Positions 8,908-16,192 of a stretch of 37,221 nt of DNA are shown here, in pieces (position 1 is the stretch's first letter; the number at the start of each line of letters is the position of its first letter). A program made the position numbers and the translations under genes. The stretch comes from Pseudomonadaceae bacterium (GTDB taxonomy: Bacteria > Pseudomonadota > Gammaproteobacteria > Pseudomonadales > Pseudomonadaceae). Under the pieces are notes generated by a model, which worked only from the letters and a program-made list of their open reading frames with translations, was not told where the DNA came from and ran no database searches. The DNA is taken from positions 1 to 37,221 of the forward strand of contig JAIETJ010000095.1 of assembly GCA_019745275.1 (NCBI GenBank), read 5' to 3'.

Positions 8908-10470
8908 GTGAGCCAAGCACTGATTGCCGCCCTGCAAAACCCGGCCCTGTTTCCACACCCAGTGGAGCAATTCCAGGTTATCGAGACACACATCTCTTGG
9001 GTGCTGCTCACCGGCCCGTTTGCCTACAAAATTAAAAAACCGGTGAACTTTGGTTTTCTCGACTTCACCGCATTGGCCGATCGCGAGCACTTTTGTGCCG
9101 AAGAGCTGCGCCTCAATCAGCGCCTGACCGAAGGCCTGTACCTGCAAGTGCTGCCCATTACCGGCAGCAGCGAAGCGCCACAGCTCAACGGCCAAGGCCC
9201 GGTCATCGAGTACGCACTGCAAATGCGCCAGTTCCCGCAGAGCCAGCTGCTCGACGCCGTGCAGGCACGTGGCGAGCTAAGCGCCGAGCACATTGATGCG
9301 CTGGCTGGGCAAATTGCCCGCTTCCATCAGCAAACCCCTCGGGTGGCAGCCGAACATGCCCTGTGTAATGCCATCGCCATCGCCGCGCCGATGCGGCAGA
9401 ACTTCGAACAAATTCGGCCGATGCTCAGCGACGCCGCCGACCTAACACAACTCGACGCGCTTGAGGCATGGACCGAAAGCAGCTTTACCCGTCTTGAGCC
9501 ACTGCTCAACCAGCGCGCTGCGAATGGCTCAGTGCGCGAATGTCACGGCGACATCCACTTAGGCAACGCCACCCTGCTAGAAGGCCGCGTGGTGTTGTTT
9601 GACTGCATTGAGTTCAACGAGCCGTTTCGCCTGATCGACATCGCCTTAGACGCAGCCTTTTTAGCCATGGACTTAGAAGACCGCGACCTCAAACCGCTGG
9701 CCCGACGTTTTATCAACGCCTGGCTGGAGCACACCGGCGACTACCAAGCACTCGAACTGATTAACTTTTACAAAGCCTATCGCGCCCTGGTCCGCGCCAA
9801 GGTCAGCCTGTTCCGCTTAGGCCAAGAACAAGACCCCGAGCAGTGCCGCCTGATCCTTGCGCAGTACCGCCGCTATGCCAATTTGGCCGAAAGCTACAGC
9901 ACCATTGCGTCACCCTTTCTAGCCATTACCCACGGCGTTTCGGCAGTCGGTAAAAGCCATGTCGCGATGCGCTTAGTTGAGTCTTTGGGCGCCATTCGCT
10001 TGCGCTCCGATGTTGAGCGCAAGCGCCTACTCGGCGAGCAAAGCGCCGAACTCAAAGGCCAGATCAGCGCCGGTATTTACAGCCCAGAGGCCGCCAAAGC
10101 CACCTACCAACGTTTGCACCAACTGGCCAACGCCGCGCTGCACGCGGGCTTTTCCGTGGTGCTAGACGCCGCCTACCTAAAGCACGAGCAACGTCAGGCC
10201 GCCCGACAGGTAGCAGAGCACACCGGCGCGCCCCTGCTGATTCTCGACTGCCACGCCCCGGACACGGTCATCAGCACCTGGCTGGCTCAGCGCCAAGCGG
10301 CCCAGCAAGACCCATCCGATGCCACCCAAGCAATTATCGACGCCCAACATGCCAACCGTGAGGCCCTCAGCATCGCCGAACAGGCTGTCAGCCTGCGCAT
10401 CGACACCCATAACACAGAGAGCCTAGACAGCTTGATTGATCGCCTGCGCAGCTATCTAACCGGCCTGTAG
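8908..10470 (+). CDS. Two-domain protein: APH-like kinase fold plus AAA-type P-loop ATPase/kinase
   Basis: A 520-residue protein of unknown substrate. The N-terminal part (about 1-325) resembles aminoglycoside phosphotransferase-type kinases: the catalytic motif HGDIHLGN begins at His213 and the metal-binding Asp is in FDCIEF (Asp232). The C-terminal part (about 335-520) is a zeta-toxin/AAA_33-like P-loop domain with Walker A GVSAVGKS (343-350) and a VLDAAYL segment. The start is the GTG at 8908, with AAGGA upstream; TTG at 8902 is the alternative. It is divergent from mrcB by 116 bases. The same fusion is, as I recall, conserved next to mrcB in P. aeruginosa (near PA4701). Family membership does not mean antibiotic resistance. 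Confidence 0.85.
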   Translation: MSQALIAALQNPALFPHPVEQFQVIETHISWVLLTGPFAYKIKKPVNFGFLDFTALADREHFCAEELRLNQRLTEGLYLQVLPITGSSEAPQLNGQGPVIEYALQMRQFPQSQLLDAVQARGELSAEHIDALAGQIARFHQQTPRVAAEHALCNAIAIAAPMRQNFEQIRPMLSDAADLTQLDALEAWTESSFTRLEPLLNQRAANGSVRECHGDIHLGNATLLEGRVVLFDCIEFNEPFRLIDIALDAAFLAMDLEDRDLKPLARRFINAWLEHTGDYQALELINFYKAYRALVRAKVSLFRLGQEQDPEQCRLILAQYRRYANLAESYSTIASPFLAITHGVSAVGKSHVAMRLVESLGAIRLRSDVERKRLLGEQSAELKGQISAGIYSPEAAKATYQRLHQLANAALHAGFSVVLDAAYLKHEQRQAARQVAEHTGAPLLILDCHAPDTVISTWLAQRQAAQQDPSDATQAIIDAQHANREALSIAEQAVSLRIDTHNTESLDSLIDRLRSYLTGL

Positions 10471-10493
10471 GCAACACTGGGAATAACTTAGTA

Positions 10494-10518
10494 GCGCTGC
10501 AGGCAAGCCTCGCAGCGC
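10494..10518 (+). terminator. Hairpin after the two-domain kinase/ATPase gene
   Basis: A 7-bp stem (GCGCTGC at 10494-10500, GCAGCGC at 10512-10518), with further GGC/GCC pairing inside, lies 24 bases after the stop codon. The following CTTCTATACTT is only moderately T-rich, so termination may be weak. TATACT (10523-10528) just after it could be a -10 for the pentapeptide gene. Confidence 0.45.
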
Positions 10519-10557
10519 CTTCTATACTTCCCTTGAGTCCCTCAACGGAAGTGCCCC

Positions 10558-10902
10558 ATGAGCCAGCCACGCCAGTTAGAAAGCCCGCTGTACCGCCTGA
10601 TACGCGGCGAGAACATCGCCGGTTTCAATGCGCAAAAACCTCCAGAAGGCGAAATCGATCTGTGTAATGGCGATTTCCGTGGTATCGACCTACGCAGCTT
10701 AGATGCAACTCGCGTGCGTTTTACCGACGCCTACTTTCGCGGCGCCGACTTACGCGGACTAGATTTGCGTGACGCCTGCATGCAGGGCGCCAGCCTTGCA
10801 CACGCGCAAATATCCGGAACCTACTTCCCCGAAGAACTCAGCGCCGATGAAATTCTCATGTCGGTAAATTTCGGCACACGTCTGCGCTATCGCAGCAAAT
10901 AA
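10558..10902 (+). CDS. Pentapeptide-repeat protein
   Basis: A 114-residue protein of unknown function. The central part (about 33-85) shows pentapeptide repeats of the A(D/N)LxX type: DLCNGDFRGIDLRSLDATRV, then FRGADLRGLDLRDACMQGAS. Only about ten units fit, too few for a long quadrilateral beta-helix such as the gyrase-protecting Qnr proteins, so that function is not suggested. No signal peptide or membrane segment. The GGAAG about 9 bases before the ATG is a usable ribosome binding site. It sits between the kinase/ATPase and TfoX-domain genes on the same strand with its own candidate promoter. Confidence 0.8.
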   Translation: MSQPRQLESPLYRLIRGENIAGFNAQKPPEGEIDLCNGDFRGIDLRSLDATRVRFTDAYFRGADLRGLDLRDACMQGASLAHAQISGTYFPEELSADEILMSVNFGTRLRYRSK

Positions 10903-10917
10903 GCCACGGCGTATGTA

Positions 10918-10941
10918 CTGCACTGCTTGATTGCAGTGCAG
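10918..10941 (+). repeat. Hairpin downstream of the pentapeptide gene
   Basis: CTGCACTGC and GCAGTGCAG pair around a short TTGATT loop, 16 bases past the stop codon. No T-run follows, so it is a weak terminator at best. The remaining bases to 11074 show no other clear signal. Confidence 0.45.
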
Positions 10942-11074
10942 GGCCGCCTATAGGCATCGCAACAGCCAATTCGCGCAAAGCCTGAGCGAGTCGCAGAATG
11001 CTAAATGGCCGCTACACTTATTCACAGGCCACTCCGAACAACGAGATGCGTAGTCAGTAGCGCACGGAGGCACA

Positions 11075-11347
11075 ATGCACGACGAACTGTTAGAGCTGAA
11101 AAACCTCGGCAAAACCTCAGCCCAGTGGCTGCACGCCTCGGGCATTCATAACGCTTCAGATTTACGCCGGCTCGGCGCCGTGGATGCTTACCGCGCCGTA
11201 AAAGCGCGTGGCTTTCGCGCCTCGAAAGTGCTGCTGTACGCCATTGAAGGAGCGCTCATGGATGTCAACTGGAACGACTTGCCGCCAGCCCACAAAGCCG
11301 AGTTAAATGGCTTACTCGATGCAATACCCGCGCACAATAAGCGCTAG
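11075..11347 (+). CDS. TfoX C-terminal domain protein
   Basis: A 90-residue protein consisting only of a TfoX C-terminal (helix-hairpin-helix-like) domain: LKNLGKTSAQWLHASGIHNA, then DLRRLGAVDAYRAVKARGFR and the terminal helices. The N-terminal half of TfoX/Sxy competence regulators is missing, so a competence role cannot be inferred. Such stand-alone proteins are common in Pseudomonas and may bind nucleic acid. ACGGAGG lies 6-12 bases before the ATG at 11075, a strong ribosome binding site. The stop codon is embedded in the left arm of a long inverted repeat. Confidence 0.82.
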   Translation: MHDELLELKNLGKTSAQWLHASGIHNASDLRRLGAVDAYRAVKARGFRASKVLLYAIEGALMDVNWNDLPPAHKAELNGLLDAIPAHNKR

Positions 11348-11400
11348 CTCACAGCCTCTAGCCGCGATGTTTGTAGTAAACCCGCGTAGCGCTTATTGTG
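11333..11400. repeat. 14-bp perfect inverted repeat spanning the tfoX-like stop and the cbpA promoter region
   Basis: CACAATAAGCGCTA (11333-11346) is exactly repeated in inverse orientation as TAGCGCTTATTGTG (11387-11400), with 40 bases between. The left arm contains the last codons and most of the stop codon of the TfoX-domain gene. The right arm ends in TTGTG followed by AC, resembling one half of a CRP/Vfr site. Confidence 0.6.
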
Positions 11401-11452
11401 ACGAGAACACCCCGGTATTTTGCCAGATCAGACCGTTTAAGGAATTTCGCGC

Positions 11453-12250
11453 ATGTATTTACTCGGTGAGCAACCGGCCTATGCCGACCAGCTGATCAGC
11501 CGCCTGCAAAGCCTGCCCACACAACTGCTCGACGGTCTCGAGCCAGCAGGGCCAGCGCTGTGCTTCGACAAGGTCGAAGACCTTGCGCCGCTGCTGCCGA
11601 TCAATCAATTATTCGTGATTGAAAATGGTCTGCTGCACGCCCTGATCGATGGTCGCCCACTGTTTTATCTGCAAGAAGGCGACCTCGTCGGTCTGCGCCA
11701 AGGCATTGAGCTACCGAGCTGCCGTTACAGCAGTGACGAGCCCGTTACTCTGATCCCCTACTCACGCTCGGCGGTGTTTCAGCATATTTACGCCGATGAA
11801 CAGCGCCAAGAAATGTTCGTGCAGTATTTGCTCGGCCACACCGCCCTGCTCTCGGACGCGCTGTCACGGCTAAAGCAGCCTGAAATCCGCCCGGCCACCG
11901 GTTTCCAAAGCTTTGCCGCCGGCGAAGAACTGATTCACCAAGGCGACGAAGCCGAGCATGTATTTGTGATCATCGAAGGTCACGCTGAGGCGTATGTCGA
12001 TGGACACAAAGTCGGCGACGTGCAAAAAGATGAAATCTTCGGTGCCATGGCCGTGTTCACCCGCGAAAAACGCAGTGCCACGGTGATTGCCAGCGAACCC
12101 TGCACGGTAATGATCATCCCCAAGGAGCAGTTCTTGAGCTTGATGCAAAGCAACCCGCGCATCGCCCACAGCCTGATTGAAAGCATGGCGCGGCGCATCG
12201 ACTTACTCAACAAAGAAGTCACCCAACTGCGCCTGCCCGCCACGCCATAG
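11453..12250 (+). CDS. cbpA: Cyclic-nucleotide-binding-domain protein, CbpA-like
   Basis: A 265-residue soluble protein. The C-terminal half (about 140-260) is a cNMP-binding domain: GEELIHQGDEAEHVFVIIEG, and a phosphate-binding cassette IFGAMAVF...RSATV. The N-terminal half (about 30-110) looks like a second, degenerate cNMP fold (LFVIENGLLHAL, LQEGDLVGL). There is no DNA-binding domain, unlike Vfr/CRP. In P. aeruginosa the gene at this place (PA4704) is cbpA, a cAMP-binding protein under Vfr control, just before prrF and phuW; the synteny supports the name. The cassette has Ala where CRP-type pockets have the ribose-binding Glu. AAGGA precedes the ATG by 9 bases. Confidence 0.82.
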   Translation: MYLLGEQPAYADQLISRLQSLPTQLLDGLEPAGPALCFDKVEDLAPLLPINQLFVIENGLLHALIDGRPLFYLQEGDLVGLRQGIELPSCRYSSDEPVTLIPYSRSAVFQHIYADEQRQEMFVQYLLGHTALLSDALSRLKQPEIRPATGFQSFAAGEELIHQGDEAEHVFVIIEGHAEAYVDGHKVGDVQKDEIFGAMAVFTREKRSATVIASEPCTVMIIPKEQFLSLMQSNPRIAHSLIESMARRIDLLNKEVTQLRLPATP

Positions 12251-12272
12251 CGCTGAGCAGCTCTGCGCACGC

Positions 12273-12308
12273 AACCAACGACCCGGCCCAGCGCCGGGTC
12301 GTTGGTTT
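12273..12308 (+). terminator. Terminator after the cbpA-like gene
   Basis: A long stem (AACCAACGACCCGG at 12273-12286 pairing with CCGGGTCGTTGGTT at 12295-12308) lies about 20 bases after the stop codon. Only TTT follows, but the stem is 14 bp and GC-rich. It insulates the following sRNA promoter. Confidence 0.7.
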
Positions 12309-12342
12309 CTGCCAGGGCGAATTATTTGTTACGCAAAAACCG

Positions 12343-12371
12343 TTGACTTGCGAATGAGAATTGTTATTATT
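12343..12371 (+). promoter_or_regulatory. Fur-controlled promoter of the PrrF-like sRNA
   Basis: TTGACT (12343-12348) and TATTAT (12365-12370) are 16 bases apart. A Fur-like box lies across the spacer and -10 (12350-12368): GCGAATGAGAATTGTTATT matches 13 of 19 positions of the GATAATGATAATCATTATC consensus. Iron-loaded Fur bound here would block RNA polymerase. Confidence 0.75.
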
Positions 12372-12376
12372 ACATC

Positions 12377-12486
12377 AGTTGATCGCGAGATCAGCCGGTA
12401 AGCTGAAAAACCAGGTCGGACTTTCAGGTTATCTCCTCATCAGGCTAAACACGGTTTTGACCCAGCTCACACCTGGGTCTTTTTTT
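12377..12486 (+). ncRNA. prrF: PrrF-family iron-responsive small RNA
   Basis: This RNA of about 110 bases closely resembles P. aeruginosa PrrF1/PrrF2 as I remember them: the 5' hairpin segment GATCGCGAGATCAGCCGGTA, the conserved single-stranded core (12418-12446, including GGACTTTCAGG and ATCTCCTCATCAGGC), and a terminator hairpin GACCCAG/CTGGGTC (12459-12479) followed by seven T. PrrF RNAs act with Hfq to repress mRNAs for iron-containing proteins (sodB, TCA enzymes and others) when iron is scarce. It lies between the cbpA-like gene and phuW, the same neighbourhood as in PAO1, but only one copy is present. The 113 bases from 12487 to the phuW stop hold no second copy, only a near-palindrome centred on ATCCGCGGAT (12565-12574). 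Confidence 0.9.
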
Positions 12487-12599
12487 GCCCGTAATAAAGT
12501 CAAGCGCACCACACAGCAACAACCTGTATGGCGCGATCTAACTATTGGTTGAAAGGACGAATTTATCCGCGGATTAATTTCGCTACGGGGCGCTGGCGA

Positions 12600-13487
12600 T
12601 TAATGCCGTAACGCCGCGCAGTAATCCTGCTCCGGCAAGGCTGCGGTATACCAAACAAAATCGGCACTGGCCGCACTCACCGGCTTGCCGACTTCGGCGA
12701 AGATCAGCAGCAAAGCAGTCGCGCGCTTATCCAGGTCGAGTAAATGCACAGGCACGCCCAGCTCGCGACGCACGTGAAAAGCCCCAGCGATTAGCATCGC
12801 CGGGACTGGTGCCGCCAGCAGGCGCTCGGCCATGCGCCGATCACGTTGTTGCTGCACTGCCAACATGGCCGGCAACTGTGCCTCCGGCAGCAGGTCGCAG
12901 TGCGACTCACGAATATCCGCCAGCAAACTCTCACGCACCGGCGCAGCGCTTGAGTGCACGCCGGTTAAGCTCGGCGGCTGCGCATAAATCTGCATGATTT
13001 CACTGCGATTGAGATTGGCCGCCTGCAACGGGTACGGCTGCGTCAGCGCATAACTAACAATCGGTCCGTACAGCGCCCAGTCCCAGTTCTTTTGCCAAGC
13101 CAAGGCCGCCGGCAAATCCGCCGGTGGCTGCCCGCCCAGTGTCGCCGCGTGAGCGGCAACAACTTGCTCTTGTTGATCGGGATTAAGCATTTCCAGCAGC
13201 ACGCTGCCCTGCGGCCGCTGCATCGCCAGCGCCTGCAACAGCCATAGTTGCAACGCGTGGTGATCGGGATTGTCGTGCTGTTCGCCAACCAACAGCCGTG
13301 GCGCGCCGGCCAATTGTTCAACCAGTTGCAGCGGGGTCAAGCGGGCGCCGCTGCGCAGATCGACAATTATTCCGAGATCGGTATGTTCCTGCCCTTGCGG
13401 GCTTTGCCACGCAGGCAAGGCTGGCAAAGGGGTCGCGGCTTGGCAGCCAATCAGCAGCAGCAAATAAACACACAGCAGCAGACGCAT
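12600..13487 (-). CDS. phuW: PhuW, ChaN-family haem-regulated lipoprotein
   Basis: A 295-residue lipoprotein: the signal ends in LLIGC with the lipidated Cys at residue 15. The rest is a ChaN/EreA-like domain (LLVGEQHDNPDHHALQLWLL, LLEMLNPDQQEQVVA, AMLIAGAFHVRRELGVPVHL). ChaN proteins such as Campylobacter ChaN bind haem as dimers and are iron regulated; the exact role of PhuW is not settled. It is the last gene of the leftward haem operon, starting 9 bases after the phuV stop. No convincing terminator follows it; the convergent PrrF sRNA ends 113 bases beyond its stop. Confidence 0.87.
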   Translation of the reverse strand: MRLLLCVYLLLLIGCQAATPLPALPAWQSPQGQEHTDLGIIVDLRSGARLTPLQLVEQLAGAPRLLVGEQHDNPDHHALQLWLLQALAMQRPQGSVLLEMLNPDQQEQVVAAHAATLGGQPPADLPAALAWQKNWDWALYGPIVSYALTQPYPLQAANLNRSEIMQIYAQPPSLTGVHSSAAPVRESLLADIRESHCDLLPEAQLPAMLAVQQQRDRRMAERLLAAPVPAMLIAGAFHVRRELGVPVHLLDLDKRATALLLIFAEVGKPVSAASADFVWYTAALPEQDYCAALRH

Positions 13488-13496
13488 ATAAGCCCC

Positions 13497-14264
13497 TTAA
13501 CGAACCACGATCAGTGGATGATCGCGTTCCGGATGGCGCTGCACCAGCACGTCCAGGCCGAACACCGACTTGAGTTGATCCGCCTGCAGCACCTGATCAA
13601 CCGTGCCTAATGCCTGCACACGGCCATCTACCAGCAATAACAAGCGGTCGCAGTAACGCGCCGCCAGATTCAAGTCATGCACGATCAACAGCACTGCGGC
13701 ACCGCGCTGGGCGAAATCCCGTACCGCCTGCAAGGTGCTGTGCTGATGCAGCGGGTCAAGCATTGAGGTCGGCTCATCCAGCAGCAGCGTTTGGCCTGCG
13801 CCGCCCGGCCATAACTGTGCCAAGACGCGCGCCAAATGCACCCGCTGACGCTCACCACCGGACAAGGTCAGGTAATTGCGCCCACTGAGATAGGCCGCAT
13901 CGGCGGCGTGTAACGCTGCCGCGACAATTTGCTCATCCCGCTCACGGCCACTGCCATGCGGCAGACGTCCCATGCCGACCACGTCCTCAACGCGAAAGGC
14001 AAAGTCCAGCGTCGAAGTCTGCGCCAGCACGGCTAAACGTCGCGCCCGCTCAGGCCCTGGCCATTGCTCCAGCGCACGACCATCAAGCAGGACTCGGCCA
14101 CTAGAAGCCGCCAACTCACCACTCAAGGCCCCGAGCAAGGTGCTCTTACCCGCGCCATTGGGCCCTAACACCCCCAACACTTGCCCCGGCAGCAATTGCA
14201 GACTATGCACATCAAGCACCGTGCGCGCGCCGCGCTGTACCCGCAATTGGTCAATTTCTAGCAT
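13497..14264 (-). CDS. phuV: Haem ABC importer ATP-binding subunit
   Basis: A 255-residue cytoplasmic ATPase of the HmuV/PhuV family that powers haem import through PhuU. Walker A is GPNGAGKST, the ABC signature is [15 protein letters not shown], Walker B is [11 protein letters not shown], and the switch His follows in LLIVHDLN. The ATG at 14264 overlaps the phuU stop in a TGATG arrangement; a TTG three bases upstream is less likely. All ATPase motifs are intact. The fixed order T-U-V-W fits P. aeruginosa phu. Confidence 0.95.
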   Translation of the reverse strand: MLEIDQLRVQRGARTVLDVHSLQLLPGQVLGVLGPNGAGKSTLLGALSGELAASSGRVLLDGRALEQWPGPERARRLAVLAQTSTLDFAFRVEDVVGMGRLPHGSGRERDEQIVAAALHAADAAYLSGRNYLTLSGGERQRVHLARVLAQLWPGGAGQTLLLDEPTSMLDPLHQHSTLQAVRDFAQRGAAVLLIVHDLNLAARYCDRLLLLVDGRVQALGTVDQVLQADQLKSVFGLDVLVQRHPERDHPLIVVR

Positions 14265-15295
14265 CAACGGCGCTCCCGAACCAATAAATAAAGAAAGAAC
14301 GGAGCACCGAGCAACGCCGTCACTATGCCAATCGGTAACTCCGCCGGGGCCATCAGTAACCGCGCCAGCAAATCCGCCAGCAACAACAGACTGGCTCCCG
14401 CCAATGCCGAGGCAGGCAACAGCAAGCGATGATCAGGACCAACCAGCAGGCGCAAGAGATGCGGCACCAGCAAGCCGATAAAGCCGATCAAGCCCGCCGC
14501 CGCCACGGCAGCGCCAACCCCCAGCGCGGTACAAAACACCAATTCACGCTTCAGCTGCTCGACTGAAAAACCCAAATGGCGTGCCTCAGACTCGCCCAAC
14601 AACAGCGCATTCAACGCCGTGGCGCGGCGCGGCAACCAACAGGCAACCAGCACCAAGACCAATAACAGCGGCCACAGCCGCGCATAGCTAGCGCCATTCA
14701 GGCTGCCCATATTCCAAAAGGTCAGGCTGCGCAGCGTGGCGTCATCGGCCAAATAGGTCAGCAAACCAATGGCGGCACCGGCCAGTGCGGTCATTGCCAC
14801 GCCAGCCAAGAGCATGGTGGCCACACTGGTTTGGCCGTCGCGCCGGCCGAGTCGGTAGACCAGCGCGGTCACCCCCAAACCACCCGCAAAAGCACACAGG
14901 GACAATAAATACGGTTCCAACGCAGGCGCAATCCCGCCCCACATGGCGCCCGCCACAATCGCCAATGCCGCGCCCAGTGCCGCGCCGCTAGACACCCCAA
15001 CCAAACCGGGGTCGGCCAACGGATTGCGAAACAAGCCTTGCATAGCCACCCCGGCCAACGCCAATACCGCGCCGACCGCCACACCCAGCAGGCTGCGTGG
15101 CAAACGGATCTGACCAACAATCAGCAACGCCTGCTCAGGCACCACCACCGGTATGCCGAGCACACGCAGCAAGGCCAGCACACTGTCCAGCAACGGCAAG
15201 CTAACCGGTCCCAGCGCCAGCGATAACCAGAAGCTCAGGAGCAACAAAACACTCAGAGCTAATAACAAGCAGCGGGGTTTTATTGCAGCGATCAT
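14264..15295 (-). CDS. phuU: Haem ABC importer permease (FecCD family)
   Basis: A 343-residue inner-membrane permease of the FecCD/BtuC type, with about ten hydrophobic helices. Family landmarks are [39 protein letters not shown] and the [20 protein letters not shown] loop that contacts the ATPase. It would move haem from PhuT into the cytoplasm as a PhuU2V2 complex. Its ATG overlaps the phuT stop by four bases (ATGA), and its stop overlaps phuV, so the three are translated as a chain. Confidence 0.95.
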   Translation of the reverse strand: MIAAIKPRCLLLALSVLLLLSFWLSLALGPVSLPLLDSVLALLRVLGIPVVVPEQALLIVGQIRLPRSLLGVAVGAVLALAGVAMQGLFRNPLADPGLVGVSSGAALGAALAIVAGAMWGGIAPALEPYLLSLCAFAGGLGVTALVYRLGRRDGQTSVATMLLAGVAMTALAGAAIGLLTYLADDATLRSLTFWNMGSLNGASYARLWPLLLVLVLVACWLPRRATALNALLLGESEARHLGFSVEQLKRELVFCTALGVGAAVAAAGLIGFIGLLVPHLLRLLVGPDHRLLLPASALAGASLLLLADLLARLLMAPAELPIGIVTALLGAPFFLYLLVRERR

Positions 15296-16191
15296 GGTTG
15301 ACTCTTAGCGTCGGCGGTCAGGGCGTGTGCCGCAGGATAAAAGCCTGCCGCCAAAGCTGCCAGCTGATCCGGCATTCGCGGCCCCAAGCCACCGACCAAC
15401 AGGGTCGGATCTAGCGGCACAATTCGCCCCTGTTGCGCCGCTCGACTCGCCGCCAATACCGGCATGCTTTTGAGTAACGCCGCCGTGGCGGCCGCACCAC
15501 TGAGGCTGCGATCGGCGACGATCAGCACGTCGGCATCCAGCGCGGCCATGGCTTCGCTAGATAACGCCTTATAGCCTTGATGGCGAGCCAAATTAGCCCC
15601 GCCGGCTTGTGCTATCAGCCAGTCGCCCACCGTCTCCTGCCCTGCAACCAACGGATTACCGCCTGCATGGCCGAGCAACAACAACACCTTGGGCGCAGCC
15701 TGCTGCTGCCGCGCGCGGGTAATCCACTCGCTCTGCTGCTGCAAACGCTGCTGATAGTTCACCAGCGCTTGCTGGGCCTGCTGCTGAGCACCAAGCAAAA
15801 CGCCCATACGGGTTAAGTTGTTACCTAAACTGGCGATATCGGCATGCGCCGACAACACCTCCACCTGCACCCCAGCGGCCTTGAGCTGGGCCAGCACCAG
15901 CGGTGGGCCCATCTCTTCAGTGCCTATTAACACATCCGGGCGCAACGACAGAATGCCTTCGGCGGCCAGCTGACGCTGATAACCAATACCCGGCAAGCGG
16001 CGCAGCGATGCTGGGTATTGGCTGGTGCTATCAACACCAACTAACTGCGCCTCGCCACCCAGCAGCACCAGCCATTCGCTGAGTGCGCCACCGGCACTTA
16101 CCCAGCGCGACGGCAACGGCTCGGCCTGCGCCAGCGGCGCCGTCAGTAAGGCGCCGCACAGCGTCAGCAGGGTTAATTTGCAGCGCCACAT
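15292..16191 (-). CDS. phuT: Periplasmic haem-binding protein
   Basis: A 299-residue periplasmic carrier of the HmuT/PhuT/ShuT family. Signal peptide residues 1-23 (MWRCKLTLLTLCGALL..., cut after AQA). Tyr71 in the GYQRQLAAEG motif matches the tyrosine that coordinates haem in PhuT and ShuT. The fold is that of class III binding proteins with a long joining helix (about residues 140-165). The ATG at 16191, one base after the phuS stop, is preferred over a longer frame to 16272 because it opens directly with a signal peptide. It passes haem from PhuR to PhuU. Confidence 0.94.
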   Translation of the reverse strand: MWRCKLTLLTLCGALLTAPLAQAEPLPSRWVSAGGALSEWLVLLGGEAQLVGVDSTSQYPASLRRLPGIGYQRQLAAEGILSLRPDVLIGTEEMGPPLVLAQLKAAGVQVEVLSAHADIASLGNNLTRMGVLLGAQQQAQQALVNYQQRLQQQSEWITRARQQQAAPKVLLLLGHAGGNPLVAGQETVGDWLIAQAGGANLARHQGYKALSSEAMAALDADVLIVADRSLSGAAATAALLKSMPVLAASRAAQQGRIVPLDPTLLVGGLGPRMPDQLAALAAGFYPAAHALTADAKSQP

Positions 16192-16192
16192 C

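Noticed and set aside
8908..10470. Aminoglycoside resistance gene
   Set aside because: Only the kinase fold is shared; the two-domain form is a conserved chromosomal gene and no resistance enzyme signature is present.
12487..12599. Possible second PrrF copy
   Set aside because: No core sequence and no T-run terminator; only a near-palindrome around ATCCGCGGAT.
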